Positions 15,530 through 24,436 of a stretch of 64,000 nt of DNA are shown in pieces. The stretch comes from Nocardia donostiensis (GTDB lineage Bacteria > Actinomycetota > Actinomycetes > Mycobacteriales > Mycobacteriaceae): assembly GCF_002081715.1 (NCBI RefSeq), contig NZ_MUKP01000004.1:62001-126000 (forward strand). The letters run 5' to 3'. Numbering within the stretch: position 1 is the first letter of the stretch; each line of letters opens with the position of its first letter. The translations under genes were made by a program, and so were the position numbers. The notes under the pieces were generated by a model. The model did not search any database. It worked only from the letters and a program-made list of their open reading frames with translations, and was not told the origin of the DNA.

Positions 15530-16265
15530 CTGCATGAGGGCTGGATGTTGGTGACGCCTTCCCGCAATCGGGAGGCCGGTGGCTGACCGCCTGCGCCTGA
15601 GTGTGGTCGATGATAGTTGTAGTGGATGTTCCAGACCGCGATCGCGGCCGTGCGGGCGTCCTCGCTGGTGAAACCCCATGCGTAGAGCAGATCTTCGGCC
15701 AGGATTCGCTGATAGCGCTCGACCTTTCCGTTGTGGCGAGGGGTGTAGGGCTTGGTCCTCTGATGCTGTATCTGGGCACCGACGATGCGGGCGAAGTCGC
15801 CCGAGCGATAGCACGCGCCGTTGTCGGTGACGACGCGATGGATGTGAGTGATGTCGTGGGCGGCGAACCGGACCTTCGCCCGCGCCAGGAACGCTGCCGC
15901 GGTCGTTCCTTTCTCGTCGGGTAGTGGTTCTGTGTAGGAGAGTCGGGAGAAGCCGTCGATTGCCGAGTGCAGGTAGGTATACGCCATCCGCCACCATCGG
16001 GGATCCTGCCGTCCTTCTTCACGTCCAGGTTCACCATGTGGCCTGATCAGCGGGCGGTGATCTTGCCCGGTTTGCGGTTGCTGTCACCGTCGGGGTCGAT
16101 GAACCGGCGTCGGCCGAGGCCGAGTCGGGTCAGGTGGCGGCTGATAGTGCGGCGGTCGATCCGGTGACCCAGGTCGGCGAGTTCGTCGGTGATGCGCTGG
16201 GCCGACCATTTGTGTTCACGCCGCCAGGTCTCGAGGTACTCGATGGCGGCTTGTCGCGTTGGAGA
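15526..16265 (-). pseudogene. IS481-family transposase, truncated and frameshifted
   Basis: From 16265 leftward the frame reads SPTRQAAIEYLETWRR and TISRHLTRLGLGRRRF (second helix-turn-helix), up to GKITAR and a TGA at 16047-16049, where intact relatives have Trp. The same frame resumes with SGHMVNLDVKKDGRIPDGGGWR, then about 15-20 residues are lost. The DDE core continues in another frame: YTYLHSAIDGFSRL, VVTDNGACYRSG and PYTPRHNGKVERYQR, ending near GVTNIQPSCS. The N-terminal DNA-binding helices are missing. The enzyme cannot be made. Confidence 0.85.
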
Positions 16266-16270
16266 TTGAT
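15526..16270 (-). mobile_element. Degenerate IS481-family insertion sequence
   Basis: The stretch between the two SnoaL-like genes is filled by a decayed IS481-type transposase reading leftward. The first ~90 codons are missing, one stop codon is internal, and there is a frame-shifting deletion. No terminal inverted repeats or target duplication could be identified, so the ends are approximate. Confidence 0.75.
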
Positions 16271-16735
16271 CTACGCCGTTGCGCGGACTCGGGCGAGCTG
16301 CTCGATGTCTCGGTTCCCTTCGTCGTACAGGACTCGCACCCGCGACGATGAAACCCGCCACGATCCGTCCATGTAGGTCAGGCCGAAGGTGTAGTGGCAA
16401 CCAATCGTCCAGAGTGGGGCGTCCTGGTCGGCGACGAGATGGGTGACTCGGGCATGGAACCGAGCGGTGGCCGACTCCTGAGATGGTCGGTCGACGACGA
16501 TCGGCCCGAGTAGGTGGTGAGTCTCGTCGAACCCGGGCAGGAATTCGCGCAGTCCGGTGACGAAGGCATGCGCGGAGAGTCGCTCGGGACCACCCTCCTT
16601 AGAGGGGTAGTCGACGTCGATGTGCTCCGCGGTGGCGGTGCGGATGGTGTCCCAGTCCCGGTCGTCGAGGGCGTGGAAGAGTCGTACGACGGCCTCAGCG
16701 ATCTCGGTCTTCTGCGGCTCGGGCTTGTTTACCAT
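16271..16735 (-). CDS. SnoaL-like / NTF2-fold protein
   Basis: 154 residues from the ATG at 16733-16735, with AGAGAGG five bases upstream. The sequence opens AEAVVRLFHALDDRDWDTIRTATAEHIDVDYPS and later shows THLVADQDAPLWTIGCHYTFGLTYMDGSWRVSSSRVRVLY, the SnoaL_4-like fold. Likely a small enzyme or ligand-binding protein. It is divergent from the HxlR regulator, a common arrangement for a target gene. The IS481 remnant lies against its 3' end, and the tail GNRDIEQLARVRATA may be partly altered. Confidence 0.8.
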   Translation of the reverse strand: MVNKPEPQKTEIAEAVVRLFHALDDRDWDTIRTATAEHIDVDYPSKEGGPERLSAHAFVTGLREFLPGFDETHHLLGPIVVDRPSQESATARFHARVTHLVADQDAPLWTIGCHYTFGLTYMDGSWRVSSSRVRVLYDEGNRDIEQLARVRATA

Positions 16736-16772
16736 GGGTACCTCTCTTGCTGGATGGTTTGGCACCGGACGT

Positions 16773-16793
16773 GTGTTGGCGATGGATGAACAC
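16773..16793. promoter_or_regulatory. Possible HxlR operator
   Basis: GTGTT (16773-16777) and AACAC (16789-16793) form a dyad with 11 bases between, midway in the 84-base interval between the divergent SnoaL-like and HxlR genes. Short arms; weak evidence. Confidence 0.3.
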
Positions 16794-16819
16794 CATCAAC
16801 GAAGCTAGGGAGACATGTC

Positions 16820-17200
16820 GTGGCTCACCAAACAGTGAGGGATCCGGCACTCGAGGTACGGCGACGCTGTCCGGTCCCACTGCCGGCGTCTGGCAGCCCG
16901 GGATGCCCGATCGAGACTGGGATCGAGTTGCTGCGCAGGCGGTGGACCGCGCATTTGCTCCTAGCCCTGCTCCACGGGCCACGCAGCTATCAGGAGCTCT
17001 CCGCAGATATTCCCGGGATATCGGACAAGGTGTTGGCCGAGCGGTTAGCCCTGCTCACAGCATCCGGCATCGTTGACCGGGACCGCCGGGCAGATTTTCC
17101 TCCGCGCGTCCGGTACTCGCTCAGCGGACGCGCCACAGGACTTGTGCGCGTCCTAGAGTCACTGCGGAGCTGGGATGACACCGATCACGACGGTGGGTGA
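16820..17200 (+). CDS. HxlR family winged-helix regulator
   Basis: 126 residues from a GTG at 16820. CPIETGIELLRRRWTAHLLLALLHGPRSYQEL is the HxlR hallmark with the conserved Cys29, followed by GISDKVLAERLALLTASGIVDRD (recognition helix) and the wing RVRYSLS. HxlR proteins often respond to thiol stress or aldehydes and control a divergent gene, here the SnoaL-like gene. Confidence 0.9.
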   Translation: MAHQTVRDPALEVRRRCPVPLPASGSPGCPIETGIELLRRRWTAHLLLALLHGPRSYQELSADIPGISDKVLAERLALLTASGIVDRDRRADFPPRVRYSLSGRATGLVRVLESLRSWDDTDHDGG

Positions 17201-17549
17201 GTCGTCGTCCTTTCCATGCCCCCGCCGGTCATCGCCAGCCCCTCCAAAGGCTGCCCCATGCGGCTGCCTCACCGACATCAACCTCCTGCCCCGCAACAAC
17301 TAGCGCTCCGCTCCTGAAACACGTTTAGTACACGCAGATTTCGCCGGTAGCGAGGACCGGGCGGCCGAAGAGAACTGTGTCGACCGAGGCCGAGTGGCGG
17401 GAGTTGCTACACGGGGCGCGGCAGGCGACTTCGACGCAGACGTATGTGCTGCGGCGCCGGAACGTGTCGGTACGTGCCGAGCCGGGCGCTTTCAGCACCC
17501 CTGTGGCTGCCGGGGCATGGGACTCAGGTATGCCGGTGGCCAAGGCGGC
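17201..17549. other. Gene-free interval
   Basis: No gene could be supported here. A 64-codon rightward frame from a GTG at 17377 begins TEAEWRELLHGARQ, faintly like the start of DUF6879-type proteins, but loses any resemblance within 20 residues and runs into the end of the EspG gene. It may be a decayed remnant. Confidence 0.4.
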
Positions 17550-18332
17550 TCAGCGGCGCGTGCGCAGGTAATCGTCGTGTTCTCGGTCTTCCCGATAGAA
17601 CCGCTGGGTCAGCCCGGCCAGCCGGGTGATCTCGGCGGCCATGGCGCGGGCCGAGATGGGTTTGGCGACGATCGGGTCGCCGGTGCGGACGTAGTAGCGG
17701 CCGTCGTCGTAGTCCATCCACCAGAATCCGCGGCTGAAGGCGGGACGGGCGTCGACGGCGGGGCCGGGGAAGATGCGGATTTCACCCATGGAGTGGCGGG
17801 GGCGTTTGAAGATGCGGTCCAGGCGTTGGACCAGGCTGTCCTCATGGTAATTCCGCACATACCGTTCCCGGTCGGCGCTGATCTCCTCGCGACGCACCTC
17901 GAGCGGGCCGTGCTTTCCCGCCGCCACGGGCGGTAGCGCGGAGACGGCTTGAGCGGGGACCTGCCCGGCGGAACAGTTGGCGACGATCACGTCGCCGCCG
18001 GTGTCGTCGTCCACACCGGGTAACTGCACCAGGGTGGCGCCGGCGGTGCCGCTGATCGCGCCGTGGAAACGGTAGGTCCGGGCCATATCGGTATTACCGA
18101 AACCCTTGAGTTCCACCCGGACTTCCGGTTCGCGCAGAAGGTCGAGCACGCGGACCAGTTCGGGTGAATAGTACTTGTCCAACAGCACCGCGACCGCGGC
18201 CTCACGCTGGCTGCGCAGATCCTCGAAATCCTCGGCAACCGGCCGGAACCGCAGCGGGTACGGCAACCGGTCGTGCCCGAACGCGGTCCAGAGGATATCG
18301 AACTCCAAACCGGTGAAACGCCAATTGCTCAT
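17550..18332 (-). CDS. EspG family ESX secretion-associated chaperone
   Basis: 260 residues. The opening WRFTGLEFDILWTAFGHDRLPYPL and the later TYRFHGAISGTAGATLVQLPG and IFKRPRHSMGEIRIFPGP fit the EspG family, cytoplasmic chaperones that bind PE/PPE-type substrates and hand them to the ESX type VII machine. It is the last gene of a four-gene leftward operon and overlaps the PPE-like gene by four bases, so its client is probably that protein. Confidence 0.85.
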   Translation of the reverse strand: MSNWRFTGLEFDILWTAFGHDRLPYPLRFRPVAEDFEDLRSQREAAVAVLLDKYYSPELVRVLDLLREPEVRVELKGFGNTDMARTYRFHGAISGTAGATLVQLPGVDDDTGGDVIVANCSAGQVPAQAVSALPPVAAGKHGPLEVRREEISADRERYVRNYHEDSLVQRLDRIFKRPRHSMGEIRIFPGPAVDARPAFSRGFWWMDYDDGRYYVRTGDPIVAKPISARAMAAEITRLAGLTQRFYREDREHDDYLRTRR

Positions 18333-19642
18333 CGGTCGTCGTCTCCCAGCACGGGCGGAACGGTTTTGGGGATGCGGTCGAGGCCGGTGAGTTCTTCGCC
18401 GTGTTCTTTGGTGATCAGGTACTCCTTGATCGCCGACTGGCCGTTGCGTTCCTCGTCCTGGCCGCGTCCCACACTCGGTGCCATACCCATCGGCATTCCC
18501 GGCATACCCGCGCGTCCCGCCGGGACACCATTCGCTCGCGCCGCGGCGGCTGGGGCGACACCGTTCTGCTGGGGCGTCTGGGGCGTGCCCGGAATGCTGC
18601 GGCCCGGGGCGGGGCCTGTCGGTGTCCCGGGGGCGCCCGGTGTGCTCGGACGGCCCGGGCTGCCGGGGGTTCCCGGGCTGCTCGGACGGCCGAGCGTGTT
18701 CGGGTTGCCCGTGGTGGTCGGAACATACGGGGTGCCCGGCGTCGTAGAGGGCGTATTCGTCGGAGCCGATATGGTTGTGCGGCCGGGATCGGTCGGGGTC
18801 GGCGCCGTCTGCGGTGTCGTACTCGCCGCCGTGGTGTTCTCGTTCGGGGTGCCCTGCGGCTGCTCACCCGGATCCTGCGGTGTTTCACCCTGCTGCGGCT
18901 GCTGCGGGTTGGAACCCGGATCATCCTGCTGACCGGCGGTACTCGGCCTGCCGGTTGTCTGCGCCGGTCCCGGCCCCCCGTCGTCGACGACCACGGGCGC
19001 GCTGGGCAATACCGGAACACCGTGGTCGGACTGATGAGCGACCTGGGAGTAGACGGTCCGCAGGACCCGCCTGCCCTCGTTCTCCGCCTCCTCCTCGGTG
19101 TAATCGCCTTCCTTCATGATGCCCTCGGCGGGGAGGGTTTTACCGCGCAGGTCGGGGCGTTCGGAGACCAACGGCATAAGTGCCTTGGTCTGGTTCAGCC
19201 CGGTTTCCATCTCGTTGAGTTTGAGCCCGACCAGATGCGCCGCGGTACCCAAAACTTCGGTCTGGCCGGTGTAACGCTGCACGCTCGCAACCGCCTGGTC
19301 GGCGGCGACACCACCCCACGCCCGCGTACCACCGTCGCCCTCGACAGTTTTCCGGAACTCGCTGTTGAACGCCTCGGCGGCGTCCTGCAACTCGGAGCTG
19401 ATCTTGAACCAGGTCTTGCCCGCCGCCTGCACCAGCGCCGGGTTCATCTTCTCGACGGCTTCCACCATCTGCGCCAGCGTCATGGTGTCGTAGTTGTCCG
19501 GGCCGGGAATCGTCGGAGGCTCCAAATCACCTTCGAAACCGCTGCCCACCAGCATCGACGCGATATAGATCGCGGAACGCTCCTGGTTCCACTGCGTCTG
19601 CGCGTCGATTATCCGCTGCCGGTAATCCTCGTAATCGGTCAT
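18329..19642 (-). CDS. PPE-like ESX substrate with Pro/Gly-rich tail
   Basis: 437 residues. Residues 1-180 are helical and PPE/WXG-like, with KTWFKISSELQDAAEAFNSEF and a YTEEE segment that fits the type VII export motif Y-x3-D/E. Residues about 215-400 are low complexity, rich in Pro, Gly, Thr and Gln, including TPGSPGRPSTPGAPGTPTGP. No Sec signal peptide. Probably exported by an ESX system with help from the adjacent EspG. It overlaps its neighbours by four bases on both sides. No core ESX genes (eccC, eccD, mycP) are in the window. Confidence 0.75.
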   Translation of the reverse strand: MTDYEDYRQRIIDAQTQWNQERSAIYIASMLVGSGFEGDLEPPTIPGPDNYDTMTLAQMVEAVEKMNPALVQAAGKTWFKISSELQDAAEAFNSEFRKTVEGDGGTRAWGGVAADQAVASVQRYTGQTEVLGTAAHLVGLKLNEMETGLNQTKALMPLVSERPDLRGKTLPAEGIMKEGDYTEEEAENEGRRVLRTVYSQVAHQSDHGVPVLPSAPVVVDDGGPGPAQTTGRPSTAGQQDDPGSNPQQPQQGETPQDPGEQPQGTPNENTTAASTTPQTAPTPTDPGRTTISAPTNTPSTTPGTPYVPTTTGNPNTLGRPSSPGTPGSPGRPSTPGAPGTPTGPAPGRSIPGTPQTPQQNGVAPAAAARANGVPAGRAGMPGMPMGMAPSVGRGQDEERNGQSAIKEYLITKEHGEELTGLDRIPKTVPPVLGDDDR

Positions 19643-20019
19643 TGAGAGCCCGTATCGACGATTCGTTGGCTGTTCTCCTGATCCACCGCTTCGGCATTAG
19701 CGATGGATTTCGCGACGACCTGCTTGATCAGCTTCACCGTTTCGATGTGTTCTTTGATGATCGCATCGATGGACTGGGGTGTGCCCGTGCCTTTCAGAGA
19801 AAACTTTTGTTGCAACGCCTGCCCGGAAGGAAACGGGCCGAACCCTTGAACGACACCCACCTGATGGGCGGCATCGAGAACGCCATCGAGCCGGTCCAAA
19901 TAGGTGTCGCAGACCTTGTCGAGATTTTTGGCAGCATCGGGGTCCAGAGTCAGTTCACCAGCGTTCGCTCGATCGAGTAGACGCTGCCATTCCGCCGGAT
20001 TCACACCTCCGATATCCAT
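19639..20019 (-). CDS. Small helical PE-like protein of ESX operon
   Basis: 126 residues, helical, no signal peptide. Visible segments: NPAEWQRLLDRANAGELTLDPDAAKNLDKVCDTYLDRLDGVL and a long C-terminal helix IDAIIKEHIETVKLIKQVVAKSIANAEAVDQ. The length and the position in front of the PPE-like gene suggest the PE-equivalent partner that would pair with it before export. Family membership is inferred from context; the sequence is not a textbook PE domain. Confidence 0.65.
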   Translation of the reverse strand: MDIGGVNPAEWQRLLDRANAGELTLDPDAAKNLDKVCDTYLDRLDGVLDAAHQVGVVQGFGPFPSGQALQQKFSLKGTGTPQSIDAIIKEHIETVKLIKQVVAKSIANAEAVDQENSQRIVDTGSQ

Positions 20020-20030
20020 ACACTCCCCCT

Positions 20031-20618
20031 TCAGCTCTTCGGCAAGTAGCTTGCCAGATCACTGGCATGCCGCTCGGCTTCCGCACACGGATCTCCCTGC
20101 CGACCGACCGAGTACCGCACCTGAACATCGAAGAGTACAACCCCCTGCGACAACTCGACAGCGATACCGCATTTGTGGCCGTCGGTATCGCCGACCGACT
20201 TGTACTGAACAGCTTCGCGCGAATCGATCGACCGCGGTGCGAAACCCGTGAAATCAGGCCGGTTCTTCACCTCGTCGAGGGTAGGTGCGCCCGACATGAT
20301 GGCCAGCGTGTACCAGCGCGCCTCCGAGCGCCAGCTGCACACTTTCCAGCCGGCCTCGGTGAAGTCGACGCCTGCTATCCCAGTCTTCTTCGATGACGCG
20401 TCGAGGCCGGTCTTGTCGGTCGCCGTTTCCGGTAACGCACACGGGTCCCACAGCGCCGCTTGCTGCGCCGTCGTCGTCGCCGCGCTCCCATTGTGCTGCA
20501 CATCCGCGCCGCGATTGCGTTTCCCGCTGTCACCGCTGGTTTCCCCGCATCCGGCAAGAACCAGCATCACCGCGACAACCACTGCGACACCACGAGCGAT
20601 CCTGGCTGTACCGGACAT
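20031..20618 (-). CDS. DUF3558 lipoprotein
   Basis: 195 residues from the ATG at 20616-20618, with GAAGGGGG upstream; the frame extends to 20786. Signal sequence and lipobox LAGC (Cys24), then WDPCALPETATDKTGLD and a later VCSWRS with paired Cys, the DUF3558 pattern of mycobacterial and nocardial envelope lipoproteins. First gene of the ESX-substrate operon (11 bases before the next gene), so its product may act with the exported pair at the cell surface. Confidence 0.85.
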   Translation of the reverse strand: MSGTARIARGVAVVVAVMLVLAGCGETSGDSGKRNRGADVQHNGSAATTTAQQAALWDPCALPETATDKTGLDASSKKTGIAGVDFTEAGWKVCSWRSEARWYTLAIMSGAPTLDEVKNRPDFTGFAPRSIDSREAVQYKSVGDTDGHKCGIAVELSQGVVLFDVQVRYSVGRQGDPCAEAERHASDLASYLPKS

Positions 20619-20782
20619 CCAGCCCCCTTCCTTACCGACGTGACCGACGTGAATCGACGAAAGCCCATCCAGCGCGGATCGGCCCTCCCCAGCTGACCTT
20701 CCCGCGAACCCTACCGCCCGCCCGGAAACCCGGCAATACCGGCAGGTAGGGATCCGCCGGAGCGGTTGGGGCGGTGCCGGGT

Positions 20783-21976
20783 TCACTCCTCAGGGACGTC
20801 GACGGTCGGTTTCGGGGTTCGCATGATCAGGCCCATCACGGGTTCAACCACGCGGGCGGTGATCGGGCCGAGGATGGCCATCAGCAGCACATACGTGGTG
20901 GCCAGGGCGGCGAACTCGGCGGGCACAGCGGACGCGGCGACGGCCAGGCCTGCGATGACGATGGAGAATTCGCCGCGCGCGACCAGCGCCGCACCCGCAC
21001 GGGCGCGCCCGAGCACACTGGCCCCGGAGCGGCTCGCCGCCCACCAGCCGGTGGCAATTTTTGTCACGGTGGTGACCACGGCGAGCAGCACCGCCCAGCC
21101 CAGCACCGGCGGGATGCTCCGCGGATCAGTGTTCAGGCCGAACAGTACGAAGAACAGGGCGGCGAACAGATCGCGCAGCGGTTCCAGGATTTTGGTCGCA
21201 TTGTGCGCGGTGGAATCGGAGATCGCGATACCGAGCAGGAACGCGCCCACCGCGGCCGACACCTGCACCGCCGACGCGATACCGGCCACCAGCAGCGCCG
21301 CGCCGAGCAGCTTGAGCAGGAAGATTTCGCGGTCCTCGCTGGCGACCACCGCCGACACGTAGCGGCCGTAGCGCAGCGCTACCACGAGGACCAGGGTGAC
21401 CGCGATCAGGGCGATGCCCAGCGTTTTCAGGCCGGCCAGCAAGCCGACCCCGGCCAGTACCGCGGTGAGCACCGGTAGGTAGGCGGCCATCGCGAGGTCT
21501 TCGAAGACCAGGATCGACAGGATGACGGGGGTTTCCCGGTTACCCAGCCGCCCCAGATCGTTGAGCACTTTGGCGACGATGCCCGACGACGAGATATAGG
21601 TGACCCCGGCCATCGCGATGGCGCCGGTCGGTCCCAGTCCGAGCATCAGCGCGACGATCACCCCGGGCGTCGCGTTGAGCACGATATCGAGCAGGCCCGC
21701 AGGCCATGATCTTCGCATTCCGGTGACGAGTTCGGCGGCACTGTATTCGAGGCCGAGCAGCAGCAACAGCAGGATCACGCCGATTTCGCTGGCGAGATGG
21801 ATGAAGGCATCCGCCTCGTGTAATTCGATCAGCCCGCCGTCACCGAAGACGAGACCACCCACCAGATACAGCGGGATCGGCGACATACCGAATCGTGCGG
21901 CGACGCGCCCGAGCACACCCAGCCCGAAGAACACCGCCCCCAGCTGGATCAGAGCCAGCGTAGTAGCACTCATCAC
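20783..21976 (-). CDS. CPA2 cation:proton antiporter, membrane subunit
   Basis: 397 residues, about 12 membrane segments, KefB/CPA2 type. Typical features are FGMSPIPLYLVGGLVFG near the start, LLLLLLGLEY, and GVTYISSSGIVAKVLNDLG. There is no TrkA-N or TrkA-C domain at the C-terminus. That regulatory part is a separate gene six bases upstream (21983-22465), as in KhtU/KhtT-type two-subunit antiporters. Likely exchanges K+ (or Na+) for protons at the plasma membrane. Confidence 0.9.
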   Translation of the reverse strand: MMSATTLALIQLGAVFFGLGVLGRVAARFGMSPIPLYLVGGLVFGDGGLIELHEADAFIHLASEIGVILLLLLLGLEYSAAELVTGMRRSWPAGLLDIVLNATPGVIVALMLGLGPTGAIAMAGVTYISSSGIVAKVLNDLGRLGNRETPVILSILVFEDLAMAAYLPVLTAVLAGVGLLAGLKTLGIALIAVTLVLVVALRYGRYVSAVVASEDREIFLLKLLGAALLVAGIASAVQVSAAVGAFLLGIAISDSTAHNATKILEPLRDLFAALFFVLFGLNTDPRSIPPVLGWAVLLAVVTTVTKIATGWWAASRSGASVLGRARAGAALVARGEFSIVIAGLAVAASAVPAEFAALATTYVLLMAILGPITARVVEPVMGLIMRTPKPTVDVPEE

Positions 21977-21982
21977 CCCGGG

Positions 21983-22465
21983 TCAGCCGTTGGTGAGGAT
22001 ATCGGCGGCGGCGTCGAGCCCCTCACCTGTTCCGACAACAACCAGCAGATCTCCCGCGGTGAACGCGAATTCGGGGCCGGGTGACGGATGCACCTGCCCT
22101 GCCCGCATCACCGCGACGATGGATGTTTTGGTACGGGTCCGCATCTGGGTTTCCCCGAGGGTGCGCCCGTCGTACGGCGAGGCTTGACGAATGGCGAGCT
22201 GGCGGGTGTTGACGCCTTCCATATCGCGGTGTTCGGCACGCAGTTGCGCGACGAGTTGCGGGGCGCCGAGCAGATTCGCCAGCACACCCGCTTCGGCCTC
22301 GGTCAACGGGATCTGGGTGGTGGTGTCCGGATCGCCGACCTTGGTGAAGATCAGGTCGATCGTGCCGTCTTTATGGTCGATCACGCCGATTCGTCGGCGG
22401 ACCCCCGCCAGCGGAAAATCCTTGCGTACGCCGATTCCCGGTAGCGGCGTCACATCCACGTTCAC
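21983..22465 (-). CDS. KhtT-like antiporter regulatory subunit (TrkA-C domain)
   Basis: 160 residues. The N-terminal domain (1-75, VTPLPGIGVRKDFPLAGVRRRIGVI) is the KhtT N-module. Residues about 90-158 form a TrkA-C (RCK_C) domain ending FTAGDLLVVVGTGEGLDAAADIL. KhtT-type subunits bind nucleotide ligands, such as c-di-AMP in Bacillus, and gate a partner CPA2 antiporter, here the next gene downstream. Confidence 0.9.
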   Translation of the reverse strand: MNVDVTPLPGIGVRKDFPLAGVRRRIGVIDHKDGTIDLIFTKVGDPDTTTQIPLTEAEAGVLANLLGAPQLVAQLRAEHRDMEGVNTRQLAIRQASPYDGRTLGETQMRTRTKTSIVAVMRAGQVHPSPGPEFAFTAGDLLVVVGTGEGLDAAADILTNG

Positions 22466-22574
22466 AACAACAACCTTAGCTCGACACTGTATGGCGACCG
22501 GTGTGTGTGTTCATCCCGGCCGCAGGGCAACCTACCGCGAACGGTGAGCAACCCGCGAGTCGAGCAGGTGGGAT

Positions 22575-23228
22575 TCAGGGTTCGATCAGGCCCGATCGGA
22601 TCGCATAGCGGGTCAAGGCCAATCGATCGCGTAAACCGAGTTTCTGCAGGATGTTCGCGCGATGGCGGTCCACTGTTTTGGCGCTGATGAAGAGGGTGTC
22701 GGCGACCTCTTTGGTGGACATGCCCTCAGCGATCAGCTTGAGCACCTCCTCCTCACGTGGGGTGAGGATGGCGTCGGGCAGGTCGATCCCCTGCCGGATC
22801 AACTGCAGATAGTCGCGCACCAGGGCGGTGACCGCGCCGGGATACAGGAACGATTCGCCGCGCATGGTGGCCCGGCAGGCTTCGAGCAGGTCCCGGTCGG
22901 CGACGGATTTCAGCACGAAACCGGACGCGCCCGCCTTCAGCGATTCGAAGAAATACTGTTCGTTGTCATACATCGACAGCATCAGGATCCGCACTTCCGC
23001 ATCGGTGCGGGTGATCTCGCGGGCGGCCTGGATACCGGTCATGCGCGGCATCGCGATATCGAGGATGACCAGGTCGATATCGTGTTCGGACAGGGCAGCG
23101 ACGGCTTCGAAACCGTTGGACGCCTCGGCGACCACGGTCAGGTCCGGTTCGTTTTCCAGGATCATCCGCAGACCGCTGCGCACAAGGGCGTGATCGTCGG
23201 CGAGCAGGATCCGGGTCGGTTCGGCCAT
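22575..23228 (-). CDS. NarL/LuxR-type response regulator
   Basis: 217 residues. Receiver domain 1-120 with acidic pocket DD at 11-12, phospho-acceptor Asp57 in LVILDIAMP and Lys in FVLKS. LuxR-type helix-turn-helix at about 150-215 (LTPREEEVLKLIAEGMSTKEVADTLFISAKTVDRHRANILQKL). One base separates it from the histidine kinase gene, forming a two-component pair. The antiporter pair downstream is a plausible target. Confidence 0.95.
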   Translation of the reverse strand: MAEPTRILLADDHALVRSGLRMILENEPDLTVVAEASNGFEAVAALSEHDIDLVILDIAMPRMTGIQAAREITRTDAEVRILMLSMYDNEQYFFESLKAGASGFVLKSVADRDLLEACRATMRGESFLYPGAVTALVRDYLQLIRQGIDLPDAILTPREEEVLKLIAEGMSTKEVADTLFISAKTVDRHRANILQKLGLRDRLALTRYAIRSGLIEP

Positions 23229-23229
23229 C

Positions 23230-24258
23230 TCAGAGTCCGTTCCGCAGATGCCGAGGGGGGATCACCAGCCGCACTTCGGTACCGCCGCCGGGGGGTGAGG
23301 TGATCGTGAGCTCCGCGTTCACCAGCAAGGCACGTTCACGCATCCCGCGGATACCCGCTCCCTCGGCGACCACGCCGCCGTGCCCGTCGTCGCGGATGCA
23401 CACCGTGATCCGATCGCCCGCGGCATCCAACCGCAACTCGACACTGCTCGCCTCCGCATGCCGCACGATATTGGTCAAACTCTCCTGCGCGACGCGGTAA
23501 CACACCAACTCCACATCGGGGTCGAGGCGCGGCAGGTTCGGCTCGATTTTACGGGTGACGTCGAATCCCGCGGTGCGCCCGAATTCGTGACACAACGCGT
23601 GCAGCGCGCTGGGCAGACCAAGGTCTTCGAGCACATCCGGGCGCAGCCTGCGCGCTATCCCACGCACCTCGTCCAGGCAGCCGCGCACCGTTTCCTGTGC
23701 GCTGTGCACATCGTCGCGTAGTTCCTCCGGGGCCCGGTCCACCACCCGTTTGAGCCGTAACAACGCCACTGTCAGGCTCTGGCCGATCTCGTCGTGTAAT
23801 TCGCGCGCGATGCGCTGGCGTTCACCTTCCTGGGCGGCCAATGCCGACGCGCTGGCGATGGAGCGCTCCGACTCCAGCCGGTCGAGCATGGTGTTGAAGG
23901 TTTCGATCAGATGGTTGAGGTCGCCGTTACCGCGGCGGTCGCTGCGGCCGTCGCGGCGCAGCGGTTCCACTCGCCGCATCGAGGTCACCAGCTCGTCCAG
24001 CGGCGCGAGGCTCGATCTGAGCAGGAAAGCGTTGGCGGCCAGGATCACCGCGAGGCCGATCACCAGCACCGGTATCTCGGTCAGCCGGACCCGCGAGGAC
24101 ACCGTGGCCGGGGACAGCGCGAGTACCAGCGTGCCGAGCGTGAACACCAAACCGTTGATCACGCAGACCCGCCGGAACAGTGCATGCACCGGTGTCCGGG
24201 GAGCCACGACATCGCCGGAGGACCCCGACCATCCCCGCGGCACTGCGAGACCGTTCAT
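23230..24258 (-). CDS. NarL-family sensor histidine kinase
   Basis: 342 residues from the ATG at 24256-24258 (a start 15 codons earlier is possible). Two hydrophobic segments in residues 28-80 with almost nothing outside, a HAMP-like linker, then HisKA_3 with the phospho-acceptor His in RIARELHDEIGQSL and a HATPase_c domain with RDDGHGG and GIRGMRERA. The very short external loop suggests sensing within or beneath the membrane. Confidence 0.92.
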   Translation of the reverse strand: MNGLAVPRGWSGSSGDVVAPRTPVHALFRRVCVINGLVFTLGTLVLALSPATVSSRVRLTEIPVLVIGLAVILAANAFLLRSSLAPLDELVTSMRRVEPLRRDGRSDRRGNGDLNHLIETFNTMLDRLESERSIASASALAAQEGERQRIARELHDEIGQSLTVALLRLKRVVDRAPEELRDDVHSAQETVRGCLDEVRGIARRLRPDVLEDLGLPSALHALCHEFGRTAGFDVTRKIEPNLPRLDPDVELVCYRVAQESLTNIVRHAEASSVELRLDAAGDRITVCIRDDGHGGVVAEGAGIRGMRERALLVNAELTITSPPGGGTEVRLVIPPRHLRNGL

Positions 24259-24436
24259 AACCCCAGCATGGGCGTGCGCCCGCGCGGTGTCTATGGGGGG
24301 CAACTCTCATCCGGGGTCGCGCCGCGACCGTCCACCCCGCACACAAATGGGTGTTTCGCCCGATTTCACCGATTCGCGTAGCGGCGAAAACTCGAAGGCG
24401 CAGCCGCCGATGCCGCGGCCGAAGGGAGCGCAACGG

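Noticed and set aside
17377..17571. 64-codon frame starting like a DUF6879-type protein
   Set aside because: Resemblance is limited to the first few residues and the end overlaps the EspG gene; listed only as a note in the interval entry.
18600..18760. Repeat-like CCC/GGG tract inside the PPE-like gene
   Set aside because: Explained by Pro/Gly codons of the low-complexity tail, not an independent DNA repeat.
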